A DNA stretch of 64,000 nucleotides from CALBPI01 sp038521865 (lineage in GTDB: Bacteria; Pseudomonadota; Gammaproteobacteria; Steroidobacterales; Woeseiaceae). Made by a program: the position numbers and the translations under genes. How positions within the stretch are numbered: the first letter of the stretch is position 1; every line of letters begins with the position of its first letter. Below are positions 48,638 through 57,661 of the stretch, one piece after another. The notes beneath the pieces were generated by a model, which was not told the DNA's origin, made no database searches, and saw nothing but the letters and a program-made list of their open reading frames with translations. Where the stretch lies: positions 124,001 through 188,000 of the forward strand of contig JBCBKO010000004.1 of NCBI GenBank assembly GCA_038521865.1, in the 5' to 3' direction.

Positions 48638-50008
48638 ATGAACGCCGATCCGCTGCTGTTGTCGCGAATTCAGTTCGCCGCCAACATCAGCTTTCACATC
48701 CTGTTCCCGATGATCACCCTGGCGCTGGGGTGGCTGTTGTTGTTCTTCAAGTTGCGCTTCAACTCGACCGGCGACGACAAGTGGATGAACGCCTACCGAC
48801 TGTGGGTCAAGGTGTTCGCGTTGTCGTTTGCGCTAGGCGTCGTCAGTGGCATCACCATGAGTTTCCAGTTTGGCACCAACTGGCCAGGTTACATGGAGAC
48901 TGTCGGGAATATCGCAGGTCCGCTACTCGGCTATGAGGTCTTAACCGCGTTCTTTCTGGAGGCGAGTTTTCTCGGCATCATGTTGTTCGGTTTCAAGAAG
49001 GTGTCGAACAGAGTGCATACGCTCGCGACCGTTCTGGTTGCAGGTGGGACGACGCTCTCGGTGTTCTGGATTCTTGCGCTTGTGTCCTGGATGCACACGC
49101 CTGCGGGCTTTGAGATGCGAGATGGCGTGGCTTACGCCACGGACTGGATGGCAATCATCTTCAATCCCTCGTTTCCGTACCGGTTGATCCATACGACGTT
49201 AGCGTCGTTCCTGACCGTCGCTTTCCTGATGGCAGGGTTGTCGGCGTTTCGCTGGTTGCGCAACGATCGCACCCCGGCGGTCACCGCCACCCTGCGAACC
49301 GGATTGATCCTTGGTGCCATCATCACGCCTCTGCAAATCCTTGCGGGAGATTTACACGGACTCAACACGAAAGAGCACCAGCCCGCGAAAGTTGCCGCGA
49401 TGGAGGGATTGTGGGAGACACAGGAGGGCGCACCCCTGGTCCTATTCGGTATCCCGGATGAAGATGCGCGAACCAACCACTACGCGGTGGAAATCCCTGG
49501 GCTGGCTTCATGGATTCTCACGCACGATTTCAACGGCGAACTGACTGGCCTGAACGATTTCGAGTCGCACCCGCCTGTAGCGCCGGTGTTCTGGGCATTC
49601 CGAATCATGGTTGCGACTGGTCTTGCCATGCTGGTTGCCGCTTGGTGGGGCGTGATCAAGCTGCGTCGTGGTGGCCTGCCGGGCGTTTGGCTGATGCGCA
49701 TTCTGACTGCGATGACGTTCTCCGGCTGGGTGGGTGTACTCAGTGGCTGGTACACGACCGAGATCGGTCGGCAGCCGTATTTGGTATCTGGGGTGTTAAA
49801 GACGGCTGATGCGGTGGGCCCGGTGAGCGGTGGCGCCGTTGCCGTGACGCTGACGCTGTACCTGATCCTGTACACGATCCTGATCGGCGCCTACATCTCA
49901 GCAGTGTTCTACCTTGCGCTGAAAGCGGGCTCGCCGGAAGCCAAGCGTGCTGAGCCGGCGGCACATGGTCCGGCGCTGATCCCGGGTGTGCGTCTGGAAA
50001 ATGCCTGA
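48638..50008 (+). CDS. cydA: Cytochrome bd-type (CIO) ubiquinol oxidase subunit I
   Basis: The 456-residue protein has nine membrane helices. It has haem ligand His in NISFHILFP near the N-terminus, the quinol-binding-loop region GDLHGLNTKEHQPAKVAAMEGLWET, and GRQPYLVSG. The loop is short, without the long insert of E. coli CydA, which places it in the cyanide-insensitive (CioA) branch. AGGAGGAA precedes the ATG. It takes electrons from ubiquinol and reduces O2 to water without pumping. Its stop overlaps the CydB start by 8 bases. Confidence 0.93.
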   Translation: MNADPLLLSRIQFAANISFHILFPMITLALGWLLLFFKLRFNSTGDDKWMNAYRLWVKVFALSFALGVVSGITMSFQFGTNWPGYMETVGNIAGPLLGYEVLTAFFLEASFLGIMLFGFKKVSNRVHTLATVLVAGGTTLSVFWILALVSWMHTPAGFEMRDGVAYATDWMAIIFNPSFPYRLIHTTLASFLTVAFLMAGLSAFRWLRNDRTPAVTATLRTGLILGAIITPLQILAGDLHGLNTKEHQPAKVAAMEGLWETQEGAPLVLFGIPDEDARTNHYAVEIPGLASWILTHDFNGELTGLNDFESHPPVAPVFWAFRIMVATGLAMLVAAWWGVIKLRRGGLPGVWLMRILTAMTFSGWVGVLSGWYTTEIGRQPYLVSGVLKTADAVGPVSGGAVAVTLTLYLILYTILIGAYISAVFYLALKAGSPEAKRAEPAAHGPALIPGVRLENA

Positions 50009-51035
50009 GCTGATACCGGATCTGTCGACGCAGGAAGGCTGGTTGCCGCTGGCCTTCATGGTCATGATGGGGATCGCGATCCTCGCCTATGTGATTCTGG
50101 ATGGGTTCGATCTTGGCGTCGGTATGCTGCTGCCGCTGGGCGACCCTGATGAGAAAGACCTGATGATCGCGTCGATCGGACCATTTTGGGATGCGAATGA
50201 AACCTGGTTGGTGCTGGGCGTCGGTATTCTGCTGGTCGCCTTCCCAACGGCGCACGGCATCATCCTTGGTGAGCTGTATCTGCCTATCGCGATGATGTTG
50301 ATTGGTCTGACGCTGCGCGGTGTGGCGTTTGATTTCCGTGTTAAGGCACGCGATAAATTTAAAGAGACCTGGAATCGAGCATTCTTTGCGGGCTCCACGC
50401 TAGCTGCGATCAGCCAGGGCTACATGTTAGGTCAGGTGATCACCGGTTTCGTAGGCGATCTACCCAGCCTCTTGTTCTCGGTATTCATTGGTATCTGCCT
50501 GGCCTCGGGATATGCGCTGCTGGGTGCAACCTGGCTGATTATCAAAACGACCGGCGATTTGCAGATGCGGTCGATCCGTTGGGCACAGAACTCGATAGTG
50601 ATGATGGCGGTTGGCATCGCCTCTGTGTCGGTTGTTACCCCACTCGTCAGCAACCGGGTGTTTCACAAGTGGTTCGACATCGGGAATCTTCTGATGGTGT
50701 GGCCGGTACCCGTCGCGACGATTGCGACGCTCGCGATTGCATGGCGTACGTTGAAGCGCCTGCCGGTGCGCCTCGCCGATGACAATCACTACGGCGACTG
50801 GGTCCCGTTTGTTTGTACCTGCGGTCTATTCCTTCTTTCGTTCCATGGCTTGGCCTACAGCCTGTTTCCTTACCTGGTCGTCGACCGCGTCACGATCTGG
50901 GATGCAGCTGCGGCGCCGGAGTCACTACTGATCATTTTCTTTGGTGCCGCTTTTGTGCTGCCGGTCATCATCGGTTACTCGATATTTGCGTATCGTGTGT
51001 TTTGGGGTAAGGCAACGCCACTCGAATACTACTGA
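50001..51035 (+). CDS. cydB: Cytochrome bd-type (CIO) ubiquinol oxidase subunit II
   Basis: The 344-residue protein starts at ATG 50001, overlapping the cydA stop. It has eight or nine helices and CydB signatures: AILAYVILDGFDLGVGMLLPL, WDANETWLVLGVGILLVAFPTAHG and LPIAMMLIGLTLRGVAFDFRVKA. It is the structural partner of subunit I. No small CydX-like third subunit was seen after it. The 11 bases to the next gene suggest that gene is in the same transcript. Confidence 0.93.
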   Translation: MPELIPDLSTQEGWLPLAFMVMMGIAILAYVILDGFDLGVGMLLPLGDPDEKDLMIASIGPFWDANETWLVLGVGILLVAFPTAHGIILGELYLPIAMMLIGLTLRGVAFDFRVKARDKFKETWNRAFFAGSTLAAISQGYMLGQVITGFVGDLPSLLFSVFIGICLASGYALLGATWLIIKTTGDLQMRSIRWAQNSIVMMAVGIASVSVVTPLVSNRVFHKWFDIGNLLMVWPVPVATIATLAIAWRTLKRLPVRLADDNHYGDWVPFVCTCGLFLLSFHGLAYSLFPYLVVDRVTIWDAAAAPESLLIIFFGAAFVLPVIIGYSIFAYRVFWGKATPLEYY

Positions 51036-51045
51036 GCACAACGAC

Positions 51046-51765
51046 ATGAACAATGGAGTGATGATGCTGGCGGCGGTTACAGCCGCGGTCGCGTTTTTCA
51101 ACCGAAACACGCTGCCAGGCCCTGAGTTCATGTTGCCGGAACTCGCATCGGCACCCGTGCAGGTCAAATCGCGGTCAGCTTCGTTCGAGGCGAGCTGGAA
51201 GGGTCGGGACTATAAGGTTGATCCACTTTACGAATACAGCCTCAGCGGATTGGTCGTGTCCTATCGGCAACACGACGGCGAGTCGCGAATGCATCGACAA
51301 AGCGATGACCATCTGAATGCGGCTGACCTGTGTGTCGTGTGGGGTGCCAATGCAGACCATAGCGGACTCAACAAGCTGGATTTTTACAATGGAATTTTCA
51401 CCTGCAACTGGTCAACACGAGATCAGGCAGCGTGGGATGCGTTCGATCAAACCGAGATATCCAATAATCATTTGTTATCCGACAGTCCGGCAATACGGAA
51501 GGCGATCAGCAAAGTGAAAATCGGAGACCAAATTCGCTTGAGTGGGTATCTGGCGGAGTACACGTCGCCGAATGGCAGTTCACGCGGCACCAGCACAACA
51601 AGGCTGGATACGGGCGATGGTGCTTGTGAAACGATCTATCTCGACAATTTTGAGATTGTCAAACGGGTGATCACACCTTGGCGGTGGATCTGGTGGGGTT
51701 CACTCGCAGTGCTCCTGCTAACCATCGTCAATCACTTCCGGATGCCGGTGCGCGTGCGTCGCTAG
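51046..51765 (+). CDS. Membrane-anchored protein of unknown function
   Basis: The 239-residue protein starts at ATG 51046. A hydrophobic N-terminus (MMLAAVTAAVAFF) and a C-terminal helix (WIWWGSLAVLLLTIVNHF) flank a soluble domain with FEASWKGRDYKVDPLYEYSLSGLVVSYRQHD, LCVVWGANAD and a conserved KIGDQIRLSGYLAEYTS stretch. It resembles a membrane-attached OB-like domain found in unrelated genomes, which I cannot name. It lies 10 bases after cydB, which suggests an accessory role, but this is unproved. Confidence 0.65.
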   Translation: MNNGVMMLAAVTAAVAFFNRNTLPGPEFMLPELASAPVQVKSRSASFEASWKGRDYKVDPLYEYSLSGLVVSYRQHDGESRMHRQSDDHLNAADLCVVWGANADHSGLNKLDFYNGIFTCNWSTRDQAAWDAFDQTEISNNHLLSDSPAIRKAISKVKIGDQIRLSGYLAEYTSPNGSSRGTSTTRLDTGDGACETIYLDNFEIVKRVITPWRWIWWGSLAVLLLTIVNHFRMPVRVRR

Positions 51766-52499
51766 GATTCTCCGAATCTCGATTCGAAGCCTTTGTGAAC
51801 CCGCCACCCGAAAAATGGCATGACGATGCCGAGTGACGCGTAGGTCCAACCCGCGAACAGGAACGTCTGCTCTGAGCCCAGCAGCGCCACCAGAATCGAG
51901 ACGATCGCCGATGAGCCGATCATCAGCCATGACAGCACCTCTGCACGCGTCAGAAAGCGCTCGGGCTCGGAGAGCGACAATCGCTCGTGCGCTCTTAAGG
52001 CATAGGCATAAAGCGCAGCGATCGAGAAGCTCGCTAACAGAAAACCGACGCCATAAATAACGAACAGCGCGCGCGCTTCATCCGGTGTCGTAATACTCAT
52101 TTCGTAAGGTACCCAGCCGCCGGTCAAAGACGACAGCGCAGCCGATGCCATGGCGCGGAGCGGAAACACATAAACCAGCAAAACAAAAACCAGGAACATG
52201 CTGATGAGGGTCGCTCCCGTGGTGTCGAGTCCGTATCGCCGTGACCACGCCCTATGTGCGAACCAGAACATCATGAGTAGCGCGAAAGAGGCGAGAAACG
52301 CCGGGATGAATCGAAGCGCGTAGATCAGCTCTTCAAATGACTGTGGTACTTCGTCGAAGGAAATCACCAGCAGCGTGAGGGTGAACGCAAACGCGGCATC
52401 GACGAAAGTCTCCAGGCGGGTGTTTTCGGCACCTCGGTCCCTGAACACCCCGTCTTCGAGAAACGGCAGCTCATCCGATTTCATTGCTGACTCCATCAC
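51762..52499 (-). CDS. TMEM175-like (DUF1211) membrane protein
   Basis: The 245-residue protein has six transmembrane helices and the family signature RLETFVDAAFAFTLTLLVISF in helix 1 (R-x-x-x-F-x-D-A-x-F-A-x-x-x-T-L-L). It is followed by helices with WFAHRAWSRRYGLDTTGATLISMFLVFVLLVYVFP. Bacterial relatives of TMEM175 form potassium-permeable channels. Whether this protein conducts ions is not known. It overlaps the end of the preceding gene by four bases in convergent orientation. Confidence 0.85.
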   Translation of the reverse strand: MMESAMKSDELPFLEDGVFRDRGAENTRLETFVDAAFAFTLTLLVISFDEVPQSFEELIYALRFIPAFLASFALLMMFWFAHRAWSRRYGLDTTGATLISMFLVFVLLVYVFPLRAMASAALSSLTGGWVPYEMSITTPDEARALFVIYGVGFLLASFSIAALYAYALRAHERLSLSEPERFLTRAEVLSWLMIGSSAIVSILVALLGSEQTFLFAGWTYASLGIVMPFFGWRVHKGFESRFGES

Positions 52500-52557
52500 G
52501 ATCGTCGTCGACGCGATAGTGACGAGCGGGACGCTACCGCGTCAACAATGCAAGGCC

Positions 52558-53025
52558 TCAGGCCGTACTTCGAAAGCGACCGGTATCGATCGAAACTGTG
52601 GAGGGCAATAGAGTCATCGACCAGTATTGGTGCAGTGTTTGCACCATCTCGTAGGTGTCGGCCATCGTCATAGGTTTTGCGAAGTAGCCTGCAACGTTAT
52701 GTCGGTAGGCTTCATTGATGTCTTCAGGGCGCGATGAGGTGGAGACGATGAAGACAGGTGTTGAGGCGATCGTTGGGTCGAGTCGGATGCGTTCGAGCAG
52801 CTCCAACCCACTGAGTCCGGGAAGGTTGATGTCCACGAGCATCACCGGTGGACGTCGTAATGCATGCTTCTCGATTTGATCGCGCAAGAGCGTGAGCGCT
52901 TGCTCACCGTCTACGGCGCACAGCAGGTCGACGGCGATGTTCATGCGGCGATAACTGCGCTTCAGTTTTTCGATATCGAGATCGTCGTCTTCGACAACCA
53001 GCAATGAGTAGGGTGCTCTGTTCAT
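52558..53025 (-). CDS. Single-domain response regulator
   Basis: The 155-residue protein has a receiver domain only: acidic pocket VVEDDDLDIEKL, phospho-acceptor Asp in VMLVDINLPGLSG, Thr/Ser switch in FIVSTSSRPED, and Lys in AGYFAKPM. Starting at ATG 53025, it overlaps the sensor kinase stop in an ATGA, so it is co-translated with it. There is no output domain, so it resembles CheY-like or Rcp-type adaptors of bacteriophytochrome-like kinases. Its partner kinase lacks the usual phospho-acceptor, which makes the phosphate source unclear. Confidence 0.9.
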   Translation of the reverse strand: MNRAPYSLLVVEDDDLDIEKLKRSYRRMNIAVDLLCAVDGEQALTLLRDQIEKHALRRPPVMLVDINLPGLSGLELLERIRLDPTIASTPVFIVSTSSRPEDINEAYRHNVAGYFAKPMTMADTYEMVQTLHQYWSMTLLPSTVSIDTGRFRSTA

Positions 53026-54830
53026 GCTGCAACTACCTCGGGTTCGGACAGTGAGGGCTTGGGCCATCGCACACTGATCCTCGTGCCGCTAGAGGGCACT
53101 GAGACAATGGATATTCCTCCACCAACGGACTCGGTGATCTTGCGAGCGAGCGCCAAACCGAGGCCAGAGGTTCTCGTATTCTCCGCCGGCGAGAGCGACT
53201 TGAACGAATCGAAAGCGGACTCCTGGAAGGTCGGTTCGATGCCCGGACCATTGTCGTTGATGGTGAAAAAATAGTGGTGTTCATCTTCGGTGATTTGCAC
53301 GTCGACTTCGATGGCGCCTTCGTTATCGTGATGTCTTACGGCATTGTCGAGTAGTTCCCGAAGTACCTGGATCGCACGTCCTCGATCGATACTCAGCGCG
53401 CCGATTTCGGTTTCGACTCGTGGCAGATCGTCTGGCAGCCCCAACCCCTCGACGGCTGCGCTGACCAGGGAAGGGACCGTGAGAATCTCGATCACTTGAG
53501 GTTGTGCGCCGACTTCGCTGTAGGACAGCACGCCATGAAGGAGGGCATCCATTCGGTGCGCGCGCTTTGCGATGGTTTTCACGTGTCCTAGTGTGGGGAC
53601 CAACTGCTCTGCGACTTTGGTGTCGTTGACTGCCGCGAGGTCTTCTCGAATCCATTCCGTCAGTCCAACAATTCCGCGCAGCGGTGCCCTCAACTCGCGG
53701 CTTGCCGCATGCGCGAAATCCGAGAGTTCCGAGTTTGCCATGGACAGTGCGTTATTCAGGCTGCGGTGTGCTGCCGTGGCAGCGTCGATGTGTGAGAGTG
53801 CGCGGCGATTGGCGCGCGCCATGCTGACGAAGACGTACAGTAAGAAAAGGTCGATGGTCAGGCCGGCGATCAATATCGCTGTCGACACACCAGTGTCGGG
53901 CAGGAATTCGTTGGACCGAAATTCAAATTCCCATTCGCGCCCGAACATCGGAAGTACACGGTATGTGCGATGTTTTTCATCACCGGCGCTGGTTTCAAAT
54001 TCGTCGAACAACACGCTCGTCCCGTCGGTGAGCTTGATGGCAACCTCCCGGTTGTCGCGTCCTAGGGCACCGACCAGTAGATCGTTGAAATTGAAGGGCG
54101 CGTAGACGAAACCAAGGAAAGCGCCTGCTGGGGCGTTCCAGGACGCATTCATGTCGCTGTTGTAGAACGGCGCAAACAACAAAAAACCCTGCTGTCCGAC
54201 ATCGTCTTGAACAAGCTGGATCGGGGCAGTGATTTGTGTGGATCGAGTGTCGCGTGCCCGCCGAGCGGCGGAAAAGCGGCTTGTCTCGTGCGCCATATCC
54301 AGCCCAATGGCGGCGAGATTCCGCGCCTCAGGCTCGACATAGACGATTGGCAAAAGCTCGTCCATGTCGTGGTCCGGATAGGGTTGATACGTCGGTCGAT
54401 CACGACGGTATTCAGCAATGTGGGTCTCAACGTCATCGCGTGACACCGCGACGATCAATCCAATTCCCGCGATACCAGGGTAGTTGGTATCGATCGCGAG
54501 CCGGTCTGCGAACGTCCGCCACTGTGCGCGACTCGGGCGTTCACGAGTTGCGTGAAGTGCGGCGACGCCCGCCAAAAGCGCGGTCTCGTAAGTCGCCATA
54601 CGGAAGTCCACCTGCTCGACAACGCGCTCAACCACCTGATCAAAGCGTGTATCCGCCGCTCGGGCAGCCTCATTGCGCGCGATTATTGCAGCGATAAAAG
54701 TCAGCGCGAGTGCTGATGCCAGTACTGTCCAATGCAAGCCGGTCAGGCGACTGGCCTGTTCGAAGATCTCATTACGCGAGTGCGCAGAACGCACTTGACG
54801 CTCCGCTGCATTGATCGTTGCGTTCTTCAT
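53022..54830 (-). CDS. CHASE-domain sensor histidine kinase with degenerate H-box
   Basis: The 602-residue protein has a transmembrane helix (about 34-50), a periplasmic CHASE domain (about 70-295; GIAGIGLIVAVSRDD and FAPFYNSD), a second helix (about 315-337), a dimerisation region and a HATPase_c domain (LRELLDNAVRHHDNEGAIEVD, NDNGPGIEPTFQESAFDSFKSL, TSGLGLALARKITESVGGGI) that looks complete. The H-box reads DFAHAASRELRAPLRGI: Arg378 (codon CGC) occupies the position of the usual phospho-accepting His of SHDL/SHEL. The stop overlaps the response regulator start by four bases. Confidence 0.9.
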   Translation of the reverse strand: MKNATINAAERQVRSAHSRNEIFEQASRLTGLHWTVLASALALTFIAAIIARNEAARAADTRFDQVVERVVEQVDFRMATYETALLAGVAALHATRERPSRAQWRTFADRLAIDTNYPGIAGIGLIVAVSRDDVETHIAEYRRDRPTYQPYPDHDMDELLPIVYVEPEARNLAAIGLDMAHETSRFSAARRARDTRSTQITAPIQLVQDDVGQQGFLLFAPFYNSDMNASWNAPAGAFLGFVYAPFNFNDLLVGALGRDNREVAIKLTDGTSVLFDEFETSAGDEKHRTYRVLPMFGREWEFEFRSNEFLPDTGVSTAILIAGLTIDLFLLYVFVSMARANRRALSHIDAATAAHRSLNNALSMANSELSDFAHAASRELRAPLRGIVGLTEWIREDLAAVNDTKVAEQLVPTLGHVKTIAKRAHRMDALLHGVLSYSEVGAQPQVIEILTVPSLVSAAVEGLGLPDDLPRVETEIGALSIDRGRAIQVLRELLDNAVRHHDNEGAIEVDVQITEDEHHYFFTINDNGPGIEPTFQESAFDSFKSLSPAENTRTSGLGLALARKITESVGGGISIVSVPSSGTRISVRWPKPSLSEPEVVAA

Positions 54831-54899
54831 AATCGGTCGCTGGTGAATCCCTGAGGCATCTCCGCCATAAAGGAGCTAGCGGCCGAAATCGCCCGATCC

Positions 54900-56009
54900 T
54901 TAACCAGGCGGCGCGCTGGCTTGTCTTATGGAAACGAGTCTTTCGAGCAGCGCGTGTGTCTGTTTGACTGTCGAACTGACGTGGAAGTCTGTCTCGATTC
55001 GGTTGCGCCCGTTTTTCCCCATCTGGGCTGCCGATTCAGGATCGGCGTGTAATTGTCTGATGGCGGTTGCCAGCGCCTTTGAGTCTGCGACCGGCACGAC
55101 CAACCCCGATTCCTGATGCGCTACCAATTCGGCGTTTCCGCCAGTGTCTGTGACGATATTCGGGACGCCGTAAGCCATCGCCTCGATCACGGTTTTCGGC
55201 AATCCCTCGCGGCGCACGGCAGGCAGGACCGCGACATCACATGCCTGGATCAGGCTGGTGGCGTCTGTGCGCAGTCCCAACGTCAGCGTTTGCTTATCTA
55301 TGCCGGCTTGTGCGAGCTCAGCGCCAAGATGCGCGTTGTCCATGCCGCTGCCGATCAGAACCAGCTTCAAATTATTGAGATCCGTCAACTTTGCACAGGC
55401 CTCGATTAGATACTTGACGCCTTTCCTTGGCCGATTGTTGGCGACGCATCCAACAACAAAATCACTGCTAGCTAGCCCGAGAGCACTTCTTGGTGTGGCG
55501 GGTTCCGTGTACCACGACAAATCGTGACCTTTATAGATGCGCTCGACGGTAACCGAATGCCTGACGCGCGGTTTCAGGTCGTCAACCACGGATTGCGAGA
55601 CGCCCACAATGGCGTCCACGCGGGGATGCAGGTGCGTCAAGTAAGCGGCAGGGTCGTGACGATAGATGTTACCGGTTTGGCCGCGATACGTCATCATGAC
55701 AACAGGCAGGCCGACGCACGCGAACGCTGCGTTGCATATCGCCTTGTTGTTGAATGCGTAAACTGCGTCGATACGGTGCTCGCGGGTGATCCTGCGAATC
55801 TCTCGCATGTCCTTCCAGGAGAACTTTTTGCGCAGTTGCTGGTGAATCAGATTGACACCCGCGGCACGGAGCTCTTCCGCGTAAGCAGAGTCATGCTGCG
55901 TCAGCACGTGCACTTCAACTCCGGCGCGCTGCAATCCGATGAAAGACTCTGCTTCGGGTCGGACGCTGTTGCGAGTATCAGCGTGGGATGAAATGCAGAG
56001 AAGACGCAT
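54900..56009 (-). CDS. Glycosyltransferase family 4 (GT-B fold)
   Basis: The 369-residue protein has an N-terminal domain starting MRLLCISSHADTRNSVRPEAESFIGLQRAGVEVHVLT. The C-terminal nucleotide-sugar domain has VGCVANNRPRKGVKYLIEA, LVLIGSGMD and the E-x-x-x-x-x-x-x-E element REGLPKTVIEAMAYGVPNIVTDTGGNAEL. It retains the UDP/GDP-sugar site and probably adds a sugar to lipopolysaccharide core, capsule or glycolipid. It is three bases from the FkbM gene, same operon. Donor and acceptor unknown. Confidence 0.88.
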   Translation of the reverse strand: MRLLCISSHADTRNSVRPEAESFIGLQRAGVEVHVLTQHDSAYAEELRAAGVNLIHQQLRKKFSWKDMREIRRITREHRIDAVYAFNNKAICNAAFACVGLPVVMMTYRGQTGNIYRHDPAAYLTHLHPRVDAIVGVSQSVVDDLKPRVRHSVTVERIYKGHDLSWYTEPATPRSALGLASSDFVVGCVANNRPRKGVKYLIEACAKLTDLNNLKLVLIGSGMDNAHLGAELAQAGIDKQTLTLGLRTDATSLIQACDVAVLPAVRREGLPKTVIEAMAYGVPNIVTDTGGNAELVAHQESGLVVPVADSKALATAIRQLHADPESAAQMGKNGRNRIETDFHVSSTVKQTHALLERLVSIRQASAPPG

Positions 56010-56012
56010 CCG

Positions 56013-56846
56013 TTAGCGGCGTTGCCAGATAATGTCGCACTGACGATCCGCGGTCTCGAGCGAATCGACCGACGTCATAACCACTTCACTGTCCTTGAGC
56101 AATCCGGGCTCGAAGCCTTTGCTTGCGAGCAGGTCGAGCATGTCGCGTGGCTTCAGGCCGCCCTGTCTCATGTAGTGGGGAGAGAATTCGGTGACGACGA
56201 CCTCACAGCGATCGAGAGTAGCGTGCGCCCCTCGCAGTGCAATCAATTCAAAACCTTCGATATCGATCTTGATCAAACGAACAGGCCTGTCGGCGAGCTG
56301 CATCGATTCGAGCACATCATCCAGCCTAGCGGTCGGTATATCGACAGTGGCGTGATCGTTGATAGGCAGGAGTGAATGACGCCCTCTATTGGCATCTGAA
56401 AACAGATGCAGAGCGGCACCCTCACTGTTATCAGACAACCCCATTTCATGCAGCGTTACGTGCTGGGCCTGGTTCTGTTGCAGGTTATGCCGGATGAGAT
56501 CGAGGTTATCCGGAGCCGGTTCGAAGGCGTGAACTTCTGCCGTTGTGCCGCGGCACAACGTCTCGAAAAGTAGCGCATACCACCCGATGTTGGCGCCGAT
56601 GTCGATTAATAGTTCGCCATCCCTCGGTTCGACGGTGGCACGCAGCCATTCGGTTAGCTGTGGCTCATGGCGTCCGTACTTATAGATATGGCGTCCGACG
56701 ACGTCTTCGGTCTTGACCCGAAATTTTAGCTCGCCAACGCGCGCATTCAGAAACGCCCGACGTAACAGGAAGCGGTTGAGGACGTAGCTTACGGACTTAA
56801 GAGCAGACATCCGCGGCATGGTACTGGAAGCGGACGACTCGCGCAT
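56013..56846 (-). CDS. FkbM-family methyltransferase
   Basis: The SAM site reads LLIDIGANIGWYALLFETLCRGTTAEVHAFEPAPDNLDLIRHNL and the FkbM block is VRLIKIDIEGFELIALRGAHATL with VVVTEFSPHYM. Start is uncertain: ATG 56846 (277 residues), 56819 or 56810; none has a good ribosome-binding site, and the frame continues to 57074 in the divergent gene. It probably O-methylates a sugar of a surface glycan, in line with the flanking glycosyltransferases. The 39-base gap to the divergent GT2 gene must hold both promoters. Confidence 0.88.
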   Translation of the reverse strand: MRESSASSTMPRMSALKSVSYVLNRFLLRRAFLNARVGELKFRVKTEDVVGRHIYKYGRHEPQLTEWLRATVEPRDGELLIDIGANIGWYALLFETLCRGTTAEVHAFEPAPDNLDLIRHNLQQNQAQHVTLHEMGLSDNSEGAALHLFSDANRGRHSLLPINDHATVDIPTARLDDVLESMQLADRPVRLIKIDIEGFELIALRGAHATLDRCEVVVTEFSPHYMRQGGLKPRDMLDLLASKGFEPGLLKDSEVVMTSVDSLETADRQCDIIWQRR

Positions 56847-56885
56847 CGACTTGGACTGTGAGGTCTCTTGGCTCAAACTTGCTGG

Positions 56886-57656
56886 ATGAGCACAGTCGAC
56901 GCCGAGCAACCACTGCCGATAAGCGCCGTTATGATTTGCGGGGATGAAGCCGCACTGATCGAGCAGTGTATTGAGTCGCTTGTGGACCTCAGCGAGGTTT
57001 GCATCTACTTCAACGGAAAAGACGCGACGAAGTTTCAGCAAATGGTCGCAGGCTTTCCCAACGTCGTTGTACACGAAGGTCCGTTTATGGGCTTTGGTCC
57101 GAGCAAGCAGCGCGCGGTGTCATTAGCCAAAAACGACTGGGTGCTGTCTATCGACAGCGATGAGTGGATGGACAGGGGGCTGCGAGACGCCCTGCAACAG
57201 ATTCCACTGGAGAGCCATCGAACGGCGTTCCAGATCTTGCGCAAAAACCGATTTATGGGCGTGCACGTCGCACGCGGCGGTTGGGGTAACGATCGACTGC
57301 TACGCGTCTTTCATCGCGATGCCGCCCGGTTCAACGACAAACCTGTACACGAGAAGGTCGACGTTGAACCTGACGTCTCGGTTGTGATGCTGCAGGGCAC
57401 GCTCTGGCATGAGGCGGTCATCGACGTCGACCAGTTCTTGCAGAAAATCAGTCGCTACTCGACGCTGAATGCGGCGCAGAAATCCCGTTCGGTGCACCCC
57501 ATCTTTGCTCTGCTGCGCGCGCAGTTTGCGTTTTTCAGGAGCTATATTTTGCAGCTTGGCGTGCTCGCTGGGTGGCGTGGGCTGGTCATCGCCTACGCGC
57601 GCGGCGTTGGTACCTTCTTTAAGTACGTAAAGCGATTCGCCAGACCTCCGGAATGA
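56886..57656 (+). CDS. Glycosyltransferase family 2 (WaaE/KdtX-like)
   Basis: The 256-residue protein starts at ATG 56886, with the longer TTG frame less likely. It has the GT2 fold PISAVMICGDEAALIEQCIESLVDLSEVCIYFNGKD, the metal/donor motif D-S-D-E-W (LSIDSDEWM), and a WaaE-like region HRTAFQILRKNRFMGVHVARGGWGNDRLLRVFHRDAARFNDKPVHEKV. WaaE-type enzymes add a beta-1,4-glucose or related sugar to the first heptose of the lipopolysaccharide core; assignment to that step is inference. C-terminal helices near the membrane follow. Confidence 0.88.
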   Translation: MSTVDAEQPLPISAVMICGDEAALIEQCIESLVDLSEVCIYFNGKDATKFQQMVAGFPNVVVHEGPFMGFGPSKQRAVSLAKNDWVLSIDSDEWMDRGLRDALQQIPLESHRTAFQILRKNRFMGVHVARGGWGNDRLLRVFHRDAARFNDKPVHEKVDVEPDVSVVMLQGTLWHEAVIDVDQFLQKISRYSTLNAAQKSRSVHPIFALLRAQFAFFRSYILQLGVLAGWRGLVIAYARGVGTFFKYVKRFARPPE

Positions 57657-57661
57657 TGTGC

